Source of the DNA: Tolypeutes matacus
Lineage: Eukaryota; Chordata; Mammalia; Cingulata; Chlamyphoridae
Length of the DNA stretch: 64,000 bases
Assembly (NCBI GenBank): GCA_026826555.1
Contig: JAKSZT010053928.1
Coordinates: 3,292,691-3,356,690, forward strand
Direction: 5' to 3'
Shown here: positions 44,994-56,160 of the stretch, in pieces
How positions within the stretch are numbered: position 1 is the first letter of the stretch
How the letters are laid out: each line of letters opens with the position of its first letter
Notes under the pieces: model-generated
What the model saw: only the letters and a program-made list of their open reading frames with translations
The model's database searches: none
Told to the model about the DNA's origin: nothing
Program-made: the position numbers and the translations under genes

Positions 44994-45663
44994 TGTCTTA
45001 ATTTGTCACAGGGCTTCCAATGCAAAGTAACAGAAATGGGTTGGCTTTTATAATAGGGATTTTATTAGGGGAAAGTCTTAAAATTCCAAGGCCGTGAAAT
45101 GCCCAAATCAAAGCACCATCAGAGATGCTTTCTTACCAAAGTCGGCTTCTGGTGATCCTGATGTCCTGCCACATGGTGAAGCAAGATGGTGGCTGATTTT
45201 TGCCAAAGTCCCTGCCTTCCCCTCCAGAATCTGCTGTCACCCGGAGCTCAGCTATGCGTGACCAGGCATAGGACTTGTCTCTTTCCCGGCCTCCTCTCTC
45301 AGCCTTTGCTGCTCCATTTTCTTCCCAAGTTCAGCTGTGAGCTATCATGCGTTATGGTTCATCTCCTCAGCCTTGAGCTACTCCATGGGTTCAGCCTCTT
45401 GGGGACTTCATGCTAAGCTTTGGGTGCTAGCAATTCTTGAGTACCCTTTCACATGGCAGGATTGAAAATGGGAGAGCTCTCTTTTCCTGTGTCTCTCTTT
45501 CTGTGTCTCCATTTATATAAGACCCAGCAAGAGGGCAAAGAATAACCCTGAGTCTCGCCTCACTGATGTCCAATCAAAAGGGTCTTATATCCACAGGAAT
45601 TTATTAGTTGAAAAACAGTCATTTTCTTTTTGGGATTCATAAAAGAGCTTCAAACTGTCACCA
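44994..45663 (-). mobile_element. Second LTR nested in the MaLR internal region
   Basis: A different LTR type: TGTCTTAATTTGTCACAGGG at the left, GAAATGGGTTGGCTTTTATAAT, GGCCGTGAAATGCCCAAATC, CCACATGGTGAAGCAAGATG, CTCCATTTATATAAGACCC (TATA-like in reverse) and CAAAAGGGTCTTATATCCAC. MaLR-internal text resumes right after it. GTAG occurs at both borders. Probably a solo LTR; boundaries approximate. Confidence 0.65.
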
Positions 45664-46523
45664 CCGTAGCATTTCCTGAACAGTGGGGCAGAATGCCTGC
45701 CCTCTCCAAACACTGGTGCAGGCTCAGCCTCTCCAGACACATTGGTGGGCCCAGTCTCTTGACCCAAGAATATATATTTTGGCCCAGACCTCAGCTGCCA
45801 TGGGTCTATCCTTGAAGTGATTTCTCCTACAGTCTGTGCCTTTTCTGTCCCTTTTAGTTCAGGTTGGCAGTGATTCCATTCATATATATCTCACAAAACT
45901 TCTCTGTTTGTAGTACGCAGGGGTCCAAACTATCAGAACTTTTCACAAATCCTTTTTGGATGACTACATTTCCACTCATGACTTGCACTGAAAGGCTGAC
46001 TGGTTCCATGTTCAGATAAACCCTTATGTGGAGCACTATTTTCTGGGGACTTGCTTTCTGGAAGCTCAGAATTTTCCATACCATCAATTTTTGGTTTCTT
46101 TGTGCCCAGGAGTTCAGTTCTCAGCTTATCCCTTCCTCTCACATTTTACTATAAGCTGCAAGGAGAAACTAGTCTGCATTTTCCACATTTAGCTTTGAAA
46201 TCTCCTTAGCTAAATATCTAAGCTCATTTCTTTCAAATTCTACTTTCCATCTGACATCTGCCACCCTGTTCTCTGCCACTTTAAAACAAGAACCACCTTT
46301 CTTCCAGTTTCCATTAATACAATTATCATTTCTGTCTTTAAGGCCTTAGCAGAAGTAACGTTGGCATCCATATTTCTACCAACAGTCTCCTCAGAGCAAT
46401 CCAAGCCTTTTCTATCAAGCACCTCACAATTCTTCTAATCTCTATCCATTACCAAATTCCAAAGCTGTTTCCACGTTTTTGTTATTGGCAATAGCAGCAC
46501 CCTATCTCCTTGTACCAAAGTCT

Positions 46524-46982
46524 GTCATTTCCTAGGCTGCTTAAAGCAGATACTATGAAATTATTCAGCTTGAACAGTGAGAATTTATTAGCTTACAGTT
46601 TTGAGGTCAAGGAAGTGTCCAAATGAAGACATCATCTAGGCGATGCTTTCTTTCTGAAGACTGCCTGCCAGCAGTCCTTGGCTTCTCTGCCACATGGCAA
46701 GGCAAATGACAGTATCTCCTGGTTTCTCCCTTATCTTCTGGGTGTTTCTTCTCTCTCTCTCTCTCCCCCCCCTTCCCCTCTTCCTCTCCCCTCTTCCCCA
46801 CCCCCCCATTCCATTTATAGAGGACTCTATTAGTAGGATTATTCAGACCCATCCTCAATGAAGTGGGTCACACCTTAACTGAAGTAGCCTCATCACAAGG
46901 TCCTACTTAAAATGGATTTATACCCACAGAAATGGATTTACTTTAAAAACATGTTTTTCTGGGGTACATACTAACCACCACA
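46524..46982 (-). mobile_element. MaLR-type LTR (5' LTR of the composite)
   Basis: Runs from TGTCATTTCCTAGGCTGC to the terminal CCACCACA in + orientation; on the minus strand it therefore starts TGTGGTGG and ends GACA. Contains AATTTATTAGC (a poly(A)-signal-like AATAAA on the minus strand), CACCTTAACTGAAGTAGCC, ACATGTTTTTCTGGGGTAC. A CT-rich expansion lies at 46750-46805. Same family as 52188-52695. Confidence 0.75.
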
Positions 46983-47465
46983 CCTAGTTAATGCAACCCT
47001 CTACCTGTTGTCTATAGTTTTGAGGAAGGTTGCTATCCTTAAGATTTCTTTATTGCCTTTGCCCCAGGGGGGTTGGAATGATGGCCACCATCAGAGGGGA
47101 CCCCCAGGGATCTGAAGTAGTTAATCAAATGTAGAGATCTGGTATCAGATCACGCATCACCAGAGTTTGGAGGAGTTGTTCTTTATGTCCCACTGTGGCA
47201 CCAGCAAGCTGAGCCAGGAGCCAGAGCTCCAATCCCCACTGTTGTTGGCCATTAGCTGGGGGAAGGAGGAAGGTAGCCACTGCAGGGAGGGCAAAACTCA
47301 CCAGTCTTCATCACAATTTCTTCTTCTGTATCCTCCCCAGATGCTGCACAATGTTCCTCTATACTCCAGAGTTTCAAAGTGGTTGATTCAGATAGTTCCT
47401 GCCAGTTCAATAGTTGTTTTGGTGGAGGAACTGATTCCTTGAGCTTCCTACTCCACCATCTTCAT
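46983..47465 (-). mobile_element. Continuation of the large L1 5'UTR
   Basis: Resumes beyond the MaLR-type element: AGTTAATGCAACCCTCTACC, GGTCTGAAGTAGTTAATC-like text, and the 5' end TTCCTACTCCACCATCTTC, typical of an L1 5' terminus read in reverse. Confidence 0.6.
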
Positions 47466-47616
47466 TATAATTGAATTTAGATTGTCATTTTCTCTTGGGA
47501 TATATGAAGTATTATCTCATGGATGCTTTTAGATGTGAGCTATGTTTTGTTCACTAAAGTACATGAATTGTTCACGTTTTTAAATTCCTCCCTTTCTCTA
47601 TCCCATTGTTAAATAG

Positions 47617-47795
47617 GAAGTACCATTGGCACAAACTGCACAGCCCACATCAGCTATTGTTCGTCCAGCATCATTACAAGTTCCCAATGTCCTGCTTACA
47701 AGTTCTGACTCAAGTGTAATTATTCAGCAGGCAGTACCCTCACCAACCTCAAGTACTGTAATCACCCAAGCACCATCCTCCAACAGGCCAATCGT
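47617..47795 (+). CDS. ATF2: ATF2 coding exon: Ser/Thr/Pro-rich linker, residues ~150-209
   Basis: Acceptor TTAAATAG at 47616, donor GT|GTAAGT at 47796 (consensus). 179 bases: 59 codons plus two bases of a Val codon. It reads EVPLAQTAQPTSAIVRPASL, QVPNVLLTSSDSSVIIQQAV and PSPTSSTVITQAPSSNRPI. Low-complexity and rich in Ser, Thr, Pro and Gln, as in the flexible middle of ATF2 that links the activation domain to the bZIP region. The acceptor has a short pyrimidine tract (CCTCCCTTTCTCTATCCCATTG) lying some 10 bases upstream of the AG. Phase 0 to phase 2. Pairs with the next exon as an in-frame 294-base unit. Confidence 0.97.
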
Positions 47796-48409
47796 GTAAG
47801 TGATACAGGCCAGTCATTCAACTATTTTATTATGAATTGTTCATTTTTTTCATGTCATGATTTTTCTTAAAACATTCAAATTGTAGTTTCAGGTTTTTCT
47901 ATGTTTGTGTTTTTAAATCATATTCTTCATGCTTTGACTTTCAGAAAAAGTATGTAGGTAGTTGTTTTTTAATGTATATATATTAACTAGTACACTGAAA
48001 ATAAATATTTAAAATTTAGTTTAGAAAACAAATCAACATGGAATGTGAATTTCAGATAGTCTCTTATTTTCATGCTATTTCACACAAAACACATAAAATT
48101 ACTCCATCACCAAAAGATATTTCTTTTAGTTCTCACAGGTGGCTCTTAACTTTTTGATGAGAATTTTTCTTATTTTTCAAATTGGAGATTGTCCTAAGTA
48201 AATCCATAACTTTTTCCATTTTTAACACTGGCACAAGGGTTATGCACTTAAGATGCAATTTAAAATTATTAAATTTTGCAATTTGCTTGCTTTACAGACA
48301 GTAGTTAGAAAAATGATATGATAGTTGGAGTAAAAATACTACTGTATTTTCAAGAGATGATTTGTGTAGATTTGTTTTCTTTAAATTTCCCTTCCTTTGT
48401 TTTTCTTAG
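47796..48409 (+). other. ATF2: ATF2 intron (614 bp)
   Basis: Consensus donor GTAAGT, strong pyrimidine tract CCCTTCCTTTGTTTTTCTTAG. No repeat recognised; A/T-rich unique sequence. Confidence 0.95.
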
Positions 48410-48524
48410 CCCCGTACCAGGTCCATTTCCTCTTCTGTTACATCTTCCTAATGGACAAACCATGCCTGTTGCTATCCCTGCATCAATTACAAGTTCTAAT
48501 GTACATGTTCCTGCTGCAGTTCCA
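48410..48524 (+). CDS. ATF2: ATF2 coding exon: Pro-rich PFPLLLHLP segment, residues ~209-247
   Basis: Acceptor TTTTTCTTAG at 48409, donor CCA|GTAAGT at 48525. One base completes the split Val, then 38 codons: PVPGPFPLLLHLPNGQTMPV, AIPASITSSNVHVPAAVP. The hydrophobic, proline-flanked block around LLLHLPNGQTMPV is a shared feature of the ATF2/ATF7/CREB5 subfamily. 115 bases, ending in phase 0. Both splice sites are strong, in contrast to the weak donors of the zinc-finger exons. Confidence 0.97.
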
Positions 48525-50033
48525 GTAAGTTTGAAATTTAGACTATTTAAATCATTTCTTTTTAACAAAACTGATATTTGTAAAGTAATTAGAAAATACA
48601 CTTGGGCCTCCTTGATTGCTTATGGAATTGGATTTAACAAAATACTTACTAGTAGTGACTACAGTTCACTCCTTGATATTTATAGTGACAGCATATACCT
48701 TTTAAGGTACACACAATTGGATAGAAAACATTTTGCATCCTCCAAGAATCTTGTTTTCCTTGTATTCTTTTTTTAAACTTTATATTTTAAAATACTTTCA
48801 AACTTACAGAACAATTACAAAGAAAATACAAACAAACCCCATACAGAGAACTCCAGCATATTTCTTCTGCCTACTCAGGTGTACCAATTTTAACTTTTTG
48901 CCACATTTGCCATAATATTTTATCTATCCATTTATCTACCTATCAATCTATTTTTCTGACCACTTGTGTATAGCTTATATACGTTATGTCCGTGAACACT
49001 TAATACTGCCATGTACATTTTCTAGGAACAAAATTATTCATTTTATATGCTATCTTAAGTGCATTTATTAAGTTGAGGAAATTTAACATTGATATAAAGC
49101 TTATAGTCTATATTCCTATTTTTTCAAATGTCCCAATAATATCCTTTTGAGCCTTTTCTCCTCCCTTGCTAGATGCCACCCATGATCATTTATTGCATTT
49201 AATTGTTATTGTCTCCTTAGTTTCTCTTTTTTATTATTATTTTTTTACTGTGGTAACACATATAAACATAAACTTTCCTATCCCAACTGCTCCCAAGCAT
49301 ACCATTCAATGGGATTAATCACATTCACAGTGTTGCAATACCCTCACCATCTTCTGTTATTGAAACTATCTCATCTTCCCAAACAAACCCACTATGTATT
49401 AACTCCCATTCCCCCTGTTTCCTGCTCATGGTAACCTGTACTCTAATTTTGGTCCCTATCAGTTTGCATATTCCTCAATATTTTCTTTATATTTGCCATG
49501 GGTCTTAAATTTAACATCCTAAATCTTCTAACAATCTCTTTTGCTTTGATATAACTTATCTTCAATAATATATACAAACTATGTTCCTCTACCTCACTGT
49601 CCCCCCACCTTTATGTAGTTGTTACAAATTACATGTTTATACATTATAAGCCAAAACCACTGATTTATCATTACATTTTATTCATTTGTTTTTTAGATCC
49701 TATAGGAAGTAAAAAGCGGAGTTAGAAAGATACCATAGTACCGGCATTTATATTTACCCATGTCATTACCCTCACCAGAGATCTTTATTTCTTCATGCAG
49801 TTTCAATCTATTGTCTATTGTTCTTTTCATTTAACCTGCAGAACTCTCTTCAGGTTCTCTTGCAGGGCTGGTCTAGTGGTAATGAACTTCCTCAGCTTTT
49901 GCTTATCTTGGAATGTTTTAATCTCTCTCTCATTTTAGAAAGTGACTTTTGCCAGATAAAGAATTATTTGTTGGCACTTTTTTGCTGTCAGAACTTTATA
50001 TGTCTACCCATTGCTTTCTTACTTCCATGGTTT

Positions 50034-50216
50034 TTTTTTTTTTTTAAAGATTTTATTTATTTATTCATTTATCCCCCCCTTGCTGCCTGTGCTCACTGGG
50101 TCAGCCAACCACGCCATGCGGGCGGGCCTGCCCTCACCAGGAGGCCCCCGGAACCGAACCCGGGGCCTCCCATATGGTAAACGGGAGCCCCACTGATTGA
50201 GCCACAGCCGCTTCCC
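50034..50216 (-). mobile_element. Long DAS-type SINE with TSD
   Basis: Long family, with GGCGGGCCTGCCCTCACC and GGAGGCCCCCGGAACCGAAC. TSD TCCATGGTTT at 50024-50033 and 50217-50226. Inserted in the ORF1 region of the L1. Confidence 0.93.
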
Positions 50217-50538
50217 TCCATGGTTTCTTGATAAGAAATTGGCACTTAATCTTAATGACGCTCCCTTGTAGTGACAGGTTGCTTTGCTCTTGCGCCTTTT
50301 AGAATTCTCTGTTTTGGGGTTTTGACAGTCTAATTATACTATACCATGGTGTATATCTATTTGGGCTTATCATGTTTGGAGTTCATTGAGCATCTTGGAT
50401 ATGTATACTCATGTGTTTCATTAAATTCGTGAAGTTTTCTCTCTGCCCCTCTCCCTGTACTCCTTCTGGTACTCCCAGAATGCATGTATTGGTGTGCTTG
50501 ATGGTGTCCCACAGATTCCTCAGGCTCTATTCACTTTT

Positions 50539-50721
50539 TTTTTTTTTTTTTTAAGATTTTATTTATTTATTCATTTATCCCCCCCTTGCTGCTTGTGCTC
50601 GCTGGGTCAGCTAAGCACGCCGTGCGGGCGGGCTTGCCTTCACCAGGAGGCCCCGGGAACCGAACCCGGGGCCTCCCATATGGTAAACGGGAGCCCTACT
50701 GATTGAGCCACAGTCGCTTCC
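50539..50721 (-). mobile_element. Long DAS-type SINE with TSD
   Basis: Near-consensus long monomer. TSD CTCTATTCACTTTT at 50525-50538 and 50722-50735. Second SINE in the same L1 and same orientation, 320 bases from the first. Confidence 0.94.
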
Positions 50722-52187
50722 CTCTATTCACTTTTTGTCATTCTTCCTTCATTTTATTCCTCAGACTGAATGATTTTAATTCTTATCTTCAGGTCCTCTG
50801 ATTCTTTTCTACCAGTACCAATTTGCTGTTGAACCCCTTTAAGAGAATTTTTTATTTCTGTTACTGGAGTATTCAGCTCTGTTTGGTTCCTTTTCATAAT
50901 TTTCATCTGCTTTATTGATATTATGTTTCTTTTCATCATCTTTTTCCTGATTTCCTTTAATTCTTTTTCCATGTTTTCTTTTGGCTCTTTGAGCCTATTT
51001 AGGACCATTTAAAAAAAAAAAAAAAAAAAAGTCTTTGCCAATTATATCCCAGGTCTGGTCTTCCTCATTTATGGTTTTTAATGCTTTAATCTCCTTTGTC
51101 TGGGCCATCACTTCCTGTTTCTTCACATGTTGTAACCTTTTGTTGAAACCTGTACATTTTGATATTTTAATGTGTTATCACTGAAATTTAGACCCTGGAG
51201 GCTCCTGTTTCTTAAGCTTGTATCCAGCTAGTATTATGACAGAGCTTTCCTTGACTGCCAGGAGCTTTAAAAAAAATAAGAGGAGGAAGAGGAAGGAAAA
51301 ATGAAAACACCTTTCTCTACTTTGCAGTATCTTTTTTTTGGATTGGGTGCTCTTCCTGCTACTCCAGTCCTTTAATTGTTTTCTGGAGCTTTGAGAAAGA
51401 TGTATCTGCAAGTTCTTGCTTGTTGTTCAGAGCTTCTATGAGGGCATGGAGCCCTGAAGCATCTCACTCCTCTGTCTTGTATATGGTGGGGACCTTTTCC
51501 TAAGAATTTTATTCAACCCATTTTAATTTGACTAGATTTATAGAATTCAAATATTAATACAGATTTCTAATTTTTTTAAAAAATTAATTTAAACTAGAAT
51601 ACTTGTCAAGTAACTGCTCCATGGTATCTCAGTCATCATAAAAATTATTTGTAAAGCAATTTCTGTGAAAGTTTATGGTCAAGTTGGGTTTATAGAATTC
51701 ATTCCTATGATGGCCCAAGCATTTAAAATCTAAACAGTCTAAAATAATAGACAGTCACCACTTTCCCAGTGAGAAGATCCCAAAGAAATGTTTTTTGAGG
51801 AGAATGTTAAATATATAAAATTTAAGACATAGACAAAATAATTAAATATTTCTTATAATATTTAATAATTTAGTGAACATTCAAAGCATATTCTCTGTTA
51901 TAATTTAATTTAGGAATTACATTTTATTTTCTATTCTCACATTTCATAAAGCAATTTAATTCATACTTTTCAAATGTGTCTTTAATATCCAAGTTTTCAT
52001 CATTAGGGCCATTTTTTTTAGACATTTAGCACTATTACCAGAGCACATTATTTTTTTCCCCTCTAAATTATTTAAGATATAACACTTTCTGAATCTATTC
52101 TTTTCTGGAAGTCTTAACCCAAATTCCAGATACTCATTCATATAATGAGTATCTTTTACCTTATAGATAAATATTGGTGATTAGTAT

Positions 52188-52695
52188 AGTTTTAGTTTCT
52201 CAGCTGCTAAAACAAATGCCATACAATGGGTTGGCTTAAACAACAGGAATTTATTGACTCAGGTTTTGAGGCTAGGAGAAGTTCAGAATCAAGGCATCAG
52301 CAAGGCAGTGCTTTTCCCTGAAGACTGTGGCATTCTAGGGCTGGCTGCATGTGATCCTTGGTCCTTGGCTTTTCCATCACATGACAGTGCACTTGATGGT
52401 GTCAACTTTCTTTTCCAGGTTCCTGTGACTTTCAGCTCTGGCTTCTCTCTGTAGCTTCCTTCCATGTCCCCTTTCCTTTGCTTATAAGCCATATTGAATT
52501 AAGGCCCACTCTCATTCAGTTTTGGTATACCTTAAGTAATATAACTTCTTAAAAATGTGACACCTTAAACAATATATAGCATCCTAAATAATATAACCTA
52601 TTTTTAAAAGGTCCATTTTACCAGTGGGATCACACCCACATGACCAGGTGTAGGGACCTGAAATGACTTTTGTGGCAGGCATGATTCAATCCCCA
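52188..52695 (-). mobile_element. MaLR-type LTR, probably solo
   Basis: Same LTR family as 46524-46982: GCTGCTAAAACAAATGCCAT, ATGGGTTGGCTTAAACAACAGGAATTTATTG, TTTTGAGGCTAGGAGAAGTTC, GGCATCAGCAAGGCAGTGC, CTTGGTCCTTGGCTTTTCC. Its distal third (52500-52650) is diverged and carries an AT-rich ACCTTAAACAATATA repeat. No internal region on either side, which suggests LTR-LTR recombination. Confidence 0.75.
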
Positions 52696-53642
52696 AAAGT
52701 ACAATATAACAATTTACTATATAGCTTTTTAAAGTTATACTAAAAGCCTTTATTTACAATAATATCAACATTTTTGGTGAGATTATACAGAATTATTGCT
52801 AAAACTTTATTTCTTTTTTTAACTTAATTCTTCCAAGTGACTTAAGTATCCAAAATTAGCATTGTTTGAGGTAATTTGAAGATAATATATCTTCTTCAAA
52901 TGGAAATTTGTTCAAAATATATTAGAGAGACTTTGTAAGGATTCAAATATAAAGTGACTACTTTCTTTCTCTGAATATATTTTTGAGGAGGGAAATCTTC
53001 TTGCCCTGTATGGAGATTATATGGTCACTCTTTTAAATGCAACTGATGACAGTAACTTGAAATGAAGAGATATACTTTAGTTATACAATAACTAATCACT
53101 CACTGTTAGTGTTAGGTTTAGATCTAAATAAAAAGCTAAAACCCACATGGAAAAATAAGTTCATTATTATTTTTTTTATTAGAGAAGTTGTTATTATTAG
53201 AAGTTTTCGGCTAAAACTTTTATTTATAACTTAGAAAATTTAATAGCAAAGTTCATTTCAAATTATTTCTTCTTTATGCCTGGTTGTCACAAGTTTTGAC
53301 ATTCCTTCCTTGCAGATTTAAAATGGAAGGGTGAAAGATCTCAGAGATTTTCCATCAATCACTTTGAATATTATGTTTCTATAAGAAGGAACCAGTAAGG
53401 AAGAAATAGTAAAAGTTGAGTATTAAGGAAACAAGTATCTCAGAGGAATTGACAACTTTGAGAGATAAATCAAGATATAAGATCAAGTAAGGGTTTGGTG
53501 TAGAGATAAAATCAGCTAGAGATAAATTTAAAATTTTCTGACTCTAAAGTCAAATAGATTATTATGACATATTGTACAACTAAAGTAAACTCTCATTTTG
53601 AATATATTCTCTATCAATTATTTTTCAATATATTTTGCACAG

Positions 53643-53729
53643 CTTGTCCGACCAGTCACCATGGTGCCTAGTGTTCCAGGAATCCCAGGCCCTTCCTCAC
53701 CTCAACCAGTACAGTCAGAAGCAAAAATG
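53643..53729 (+). CDS. ATF2: ATF2 coding exon: Val/Pro-rich linker before bZIP, residues ~248-276
   Basis: Acceptor TTTTGCACAG at 53642, donor ATG|GTAAGC at 53730. Exactly 29 codons: LVRPVTMVPSVPGIPGPSSP, QPVQSEAKM, phase 0 at both ends. In ATF2 the next exon starts RLKAAL and leads to the basic region and leucine zipper; neither appears in the remaining 10 kb, so the DNA-binding half lies downstream. A symmetric exon, so skipping it would be frame-neutral. Confidence 0.97.
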
Positions 53730-54224
53730 GTAAGCAAGATTTTATTTGTTTTGTAAATTTCTTGAGCCCATTCTGAACTTCTGTTAAAACCTACTTCAAA
53801 TGTATAATTTAGATCATATTTTTAGAGTTATGGACACCATAGAGGAACCAGAAAATTTGAAAAAGAAAAGATTTCATTAGATAATGACTTTGGTAATGGT
53901 ACTTTAAAATAAATGGGTGGATTGGGAGTAAAGTTCTAGGATTTATCACTGTTGTTTTTTGGCTTTGATTTTTGAACAGGCTCTTTCTCCTCCTAGTGGT
54001 CGCTATGAGTTTTACAGCTGGAGCTAGGTATAAGCATCAGAAGGCCAAGCTTTCTTTTTAAACAGTGATACAAATTTTAATAAGAATTTTAATAGGACAA
54101 TTTTTATAAGAATTCTTCATAGTACACAAGTATTGCACAAGACATGTAAAGGAAAACCATATTTTTGTGTACTTCAGACACTAAGAAATTATTGTTGTTT
54201 AAATAGATGCATTATAGATTAAGA

Positions 54225-54370
54225 AACAGGAGATGTGCGTTTTAATTTTAATCCTAGCTCTACCCATCGCTACTTTTAATTAAAACACATTAGTTTTCTG
54301 TGACTCACTTTCCTCATGTGTAAAATAAAGGGGTTAAGCTTTGATTTCTGGGATCTCTCTGCCCCAGATC
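54225..54370 (+). repeat. MIR-like fragment (sense)
   Basis: TTTTAATCCTAGCTCTACCCATCGC, TGTGACTCACTTTCCTCATGTGTAAAATAAAGGGGTT matches the second half of the MIR core. Confidence 0.6.
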
Positions 54371-54703
54371 CTACAAACTTTCTAATTTTCTCGATAGAAG
54401 ACCTGAAGTTGTTTTCTTGTTTTTCTTTAAATCAGTGTAATTCTCCTATCCACTATCTAAAATATTCCTGGACTGATTCTTCTTAACATCAGTTTATTAA
54501 TGTGTTCTTAGGGAATCAGTGGGTAGTTATTAAACATATATTATTTTCTGCATTTTTATGCTAGGCACTATATTAACAATATAAACATATACACATAAAA
54601 ACCATTATATATTGCAAGTTTTCAATTTTTTTTCTGCTATTTTCCATTACTGCAAATAATCTATCTGAAATTTGCATGGTAATCTTTTTTAAAATAAAAC
54701 TTA

Positions 54704-54929
54704 GGGTTGTGGATGTTGCTCAGACGGTTGAGCACCTGCTTCCCACATGGGAGGTCCCGGGTTCAGTTCCCAGTGCCTCCTATGAAAAAACAAAAACAAA
54801 CAACAAGCCAAACAATCAAAAAAAGCAACTCAGGGGAGCTGATGTGGCTCAGTGGTTGAGCACTGGCTTCCCACGTACAAGGTCCCAGGTTCAATCCCCA
54901 GCGCCCAGTACCTCAAAAAAATAAATAAG
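54704..54929 (+). mobile_element. Dimeric DAS-type SINE (sense)
   Basis: GTTGTGGATGTTGCTCAGAC, GGGTTCAGTTCCCAG; an A-rich linker (AAAAACAAACAACAAGCC); then GATGTGGCTCAGTGG, AGGTTCAATCCCCAG and an A-tail. TSD TAAAACTTA at 54695-54703 and 54930-54938. Both heads keep A- and B-box-like motifs. Confidence 0.88.
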
Positions 54930-55689
54930 TAAAACTTATGCACCATCTCAATGAACAACAGTTGGTTGAGGAGCATAAAAATTAGCTGATTATAGATTGT
55001 GGTTAAGAAAGGAACCTGAAAATCTGAAGGGGGAATTTTTCACATAACCACATGTTTAGGCTAGAGCTTTGGAAATAGTAAGAGAGAAGTCTTCTTCTCT
55101 TGATAACAAAAGTTTCGTTGGATATGTTTTTTATACTTCCTAGTTTAAACATCCTAATGAAAAATTCTAATTCATTTGCCATGCAATAAGTACTGAATTG
55201 AGCAGAAATATGAGTTAAAGTGACAATATTTTTGTGCAGTGGATCTAAAAATATTTTTACATATTTAGTGGACTTTTTCCTACAAATTAATTCAAAAGGA
55301 ATAAATCAGATTTTTAAAAAAAAATACTTTTAATAACAAAATATTATTTCTAGAAGTTATTAACTTAACACTTCCCTGAATAACTTTTTGTTTTATGTCA
55401 CCAGGAAATTAAATTAGTAAGACCGAAAGTATTTTATATGTTGTTATATTTTAAAATGCCAAAGCTACAATCTTCACAAATTTATATATGAAAAATAATC
55501 TTTGGTTGAAGACCCAAAAATAGTATGTGTAGTCACAGATTGACCCATTCAAATTTAATCCAGTTAAATTGCTTGTTAGAACTTGCTAATGTAAAATGAG
55601 CAATTTAAGTGAGTACTTATTTTAATAGGTATAGTAAATAAGATTGTCCTGTTTGTGTCAGTAAAGGACTCTGAAATTTCCTTTTCCTT

Positions 55690-55900
55690 TTAAAAAATTT
55701 TTTCTTTATGAAAAATTTCAAACATATTCAAAGTAAACAGAATAGTATAATACACATCCATGTACTTATCACCCGGCTTCAGTTATTAGCAACTTACTGA
55801 TATTCTTGTTTATCTATACCTCAAACATCTGTTAATTTATGTTCATATATTTTGCCTCGGCCTCATTTAACAACTCTTTCTACTGCTATTATTTATAATG
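55690..55900 (-). mobile_element. L1M 3'UTR fragment
   Basis: TTTATGAAAAATTTCAAACATATTC, AACAGAATAGTATAATACACATCC, GTACTTATCACCCGGCTTCAG: typical L1M 3'UTR in minus orientation. Text from 55900 to 56110 may continue it. Confidence 0.6.
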
Positions 55901-56160
55901 ATCACCTTTTAAAGGCTTAAAATATAATTAGTTGTAAATACACTAAACTGCATCAACTGTTTCCTCTATAAATACCTCAAATGTTTAATAAACTTTCCCA
56001 GGTACTTTAATAACTCTTACATTTAATTAAACGTACAGATGTTACAAGGTTTGTTTTCCTTAAATATTCCAATATTATTTAGAACCTTTGTAACTTTATC
56101 TTAGCACTTCCAACTAAAAGCACAGGACTACTGTCAATTTCTTTTTTGCTGTGTATGTGG

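Larger units (their letters stand above)
44088..46982 (-). mobile_element. MaLR-type (ERVL-class) LTR element, noncoding, composite
   Basis: Minus-strand order: 5' LTR (46982-46524), internal region (46523 to about 44265, interrupted) and a truncated 3' LTR (about 44265-44088). The 5' LTR to internal junction has the MaLR signature GGTACCAA-like and GCAGCACC elements in the expected arrangement (46480-46525). The internal part is gag-derived in the family, but no usable frame survives here. Inserted in the 5'UTR of the 37590 L1. A clear 5-bp TSD could not be established (CCTGA against CCTAG). Confidence 0.75.
28462..47616 (+). other. ATF2: ATF2 intron (19,155 bp), heavily transposon-loaded
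   Basis: Donor GTTAGA, acceptor TTAAATAG|GAA. Almost the whole length is mobile DNA (two large L1s, a MaLR-type element, L2, several SINEs), annotated separately. Stretches I cannot assign: 28730-28865, 33602-34110, 34321-34920, 36670-37135 and 37382-37585; all lack coding signal. 47466-47616 is unique intron ending in a C/T-rich tract before the acceptor. Confidence 0.9.
48770..51500 (-). mobile_element. Old L1 lacking most of ORF2
   Basis: T-run and AACTTTATATTTTAAAATAC, AGAGAACTCCAGCATATTTC, CAAATGTCCCAATAATATCC, GTAACACATATAAACATAAAC: 3'UTR of the L1M type (48770-49470). It is followed directly by ORF1/5' text (49480-51150: GCAGGGCTGGTCTAGTGGTAATGAA, CTCTCTCATTTTAGAAAGTG) and 5'UTR-like DNA. 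The ORF2 body is missing. Contains an A-run at 51011-51030. A TSD was not found. Confidence 0.65.
48525..53642 (+). other. ATF2: ATF2 intron (5,118 bp)
   Basis: Donor GTAAGT, acceptor TATTTTGCACAG. Contains an L1 (48770-51500) with two SINEs and a MaLR-type LTR (52188-52695). 51500-52185 and 52700-53642 look unique. No additional exon-like ORF with splice sites was found. Confidence 0.9.

Noticed and set aside
48318..48776. 152-residue ORF overlapping an ATF2 exon
   Set aside because: It reads through the acceptor at 48409 and donor at 48525; only 48410-48524 is exon, confirmed by phase and flanking exons.
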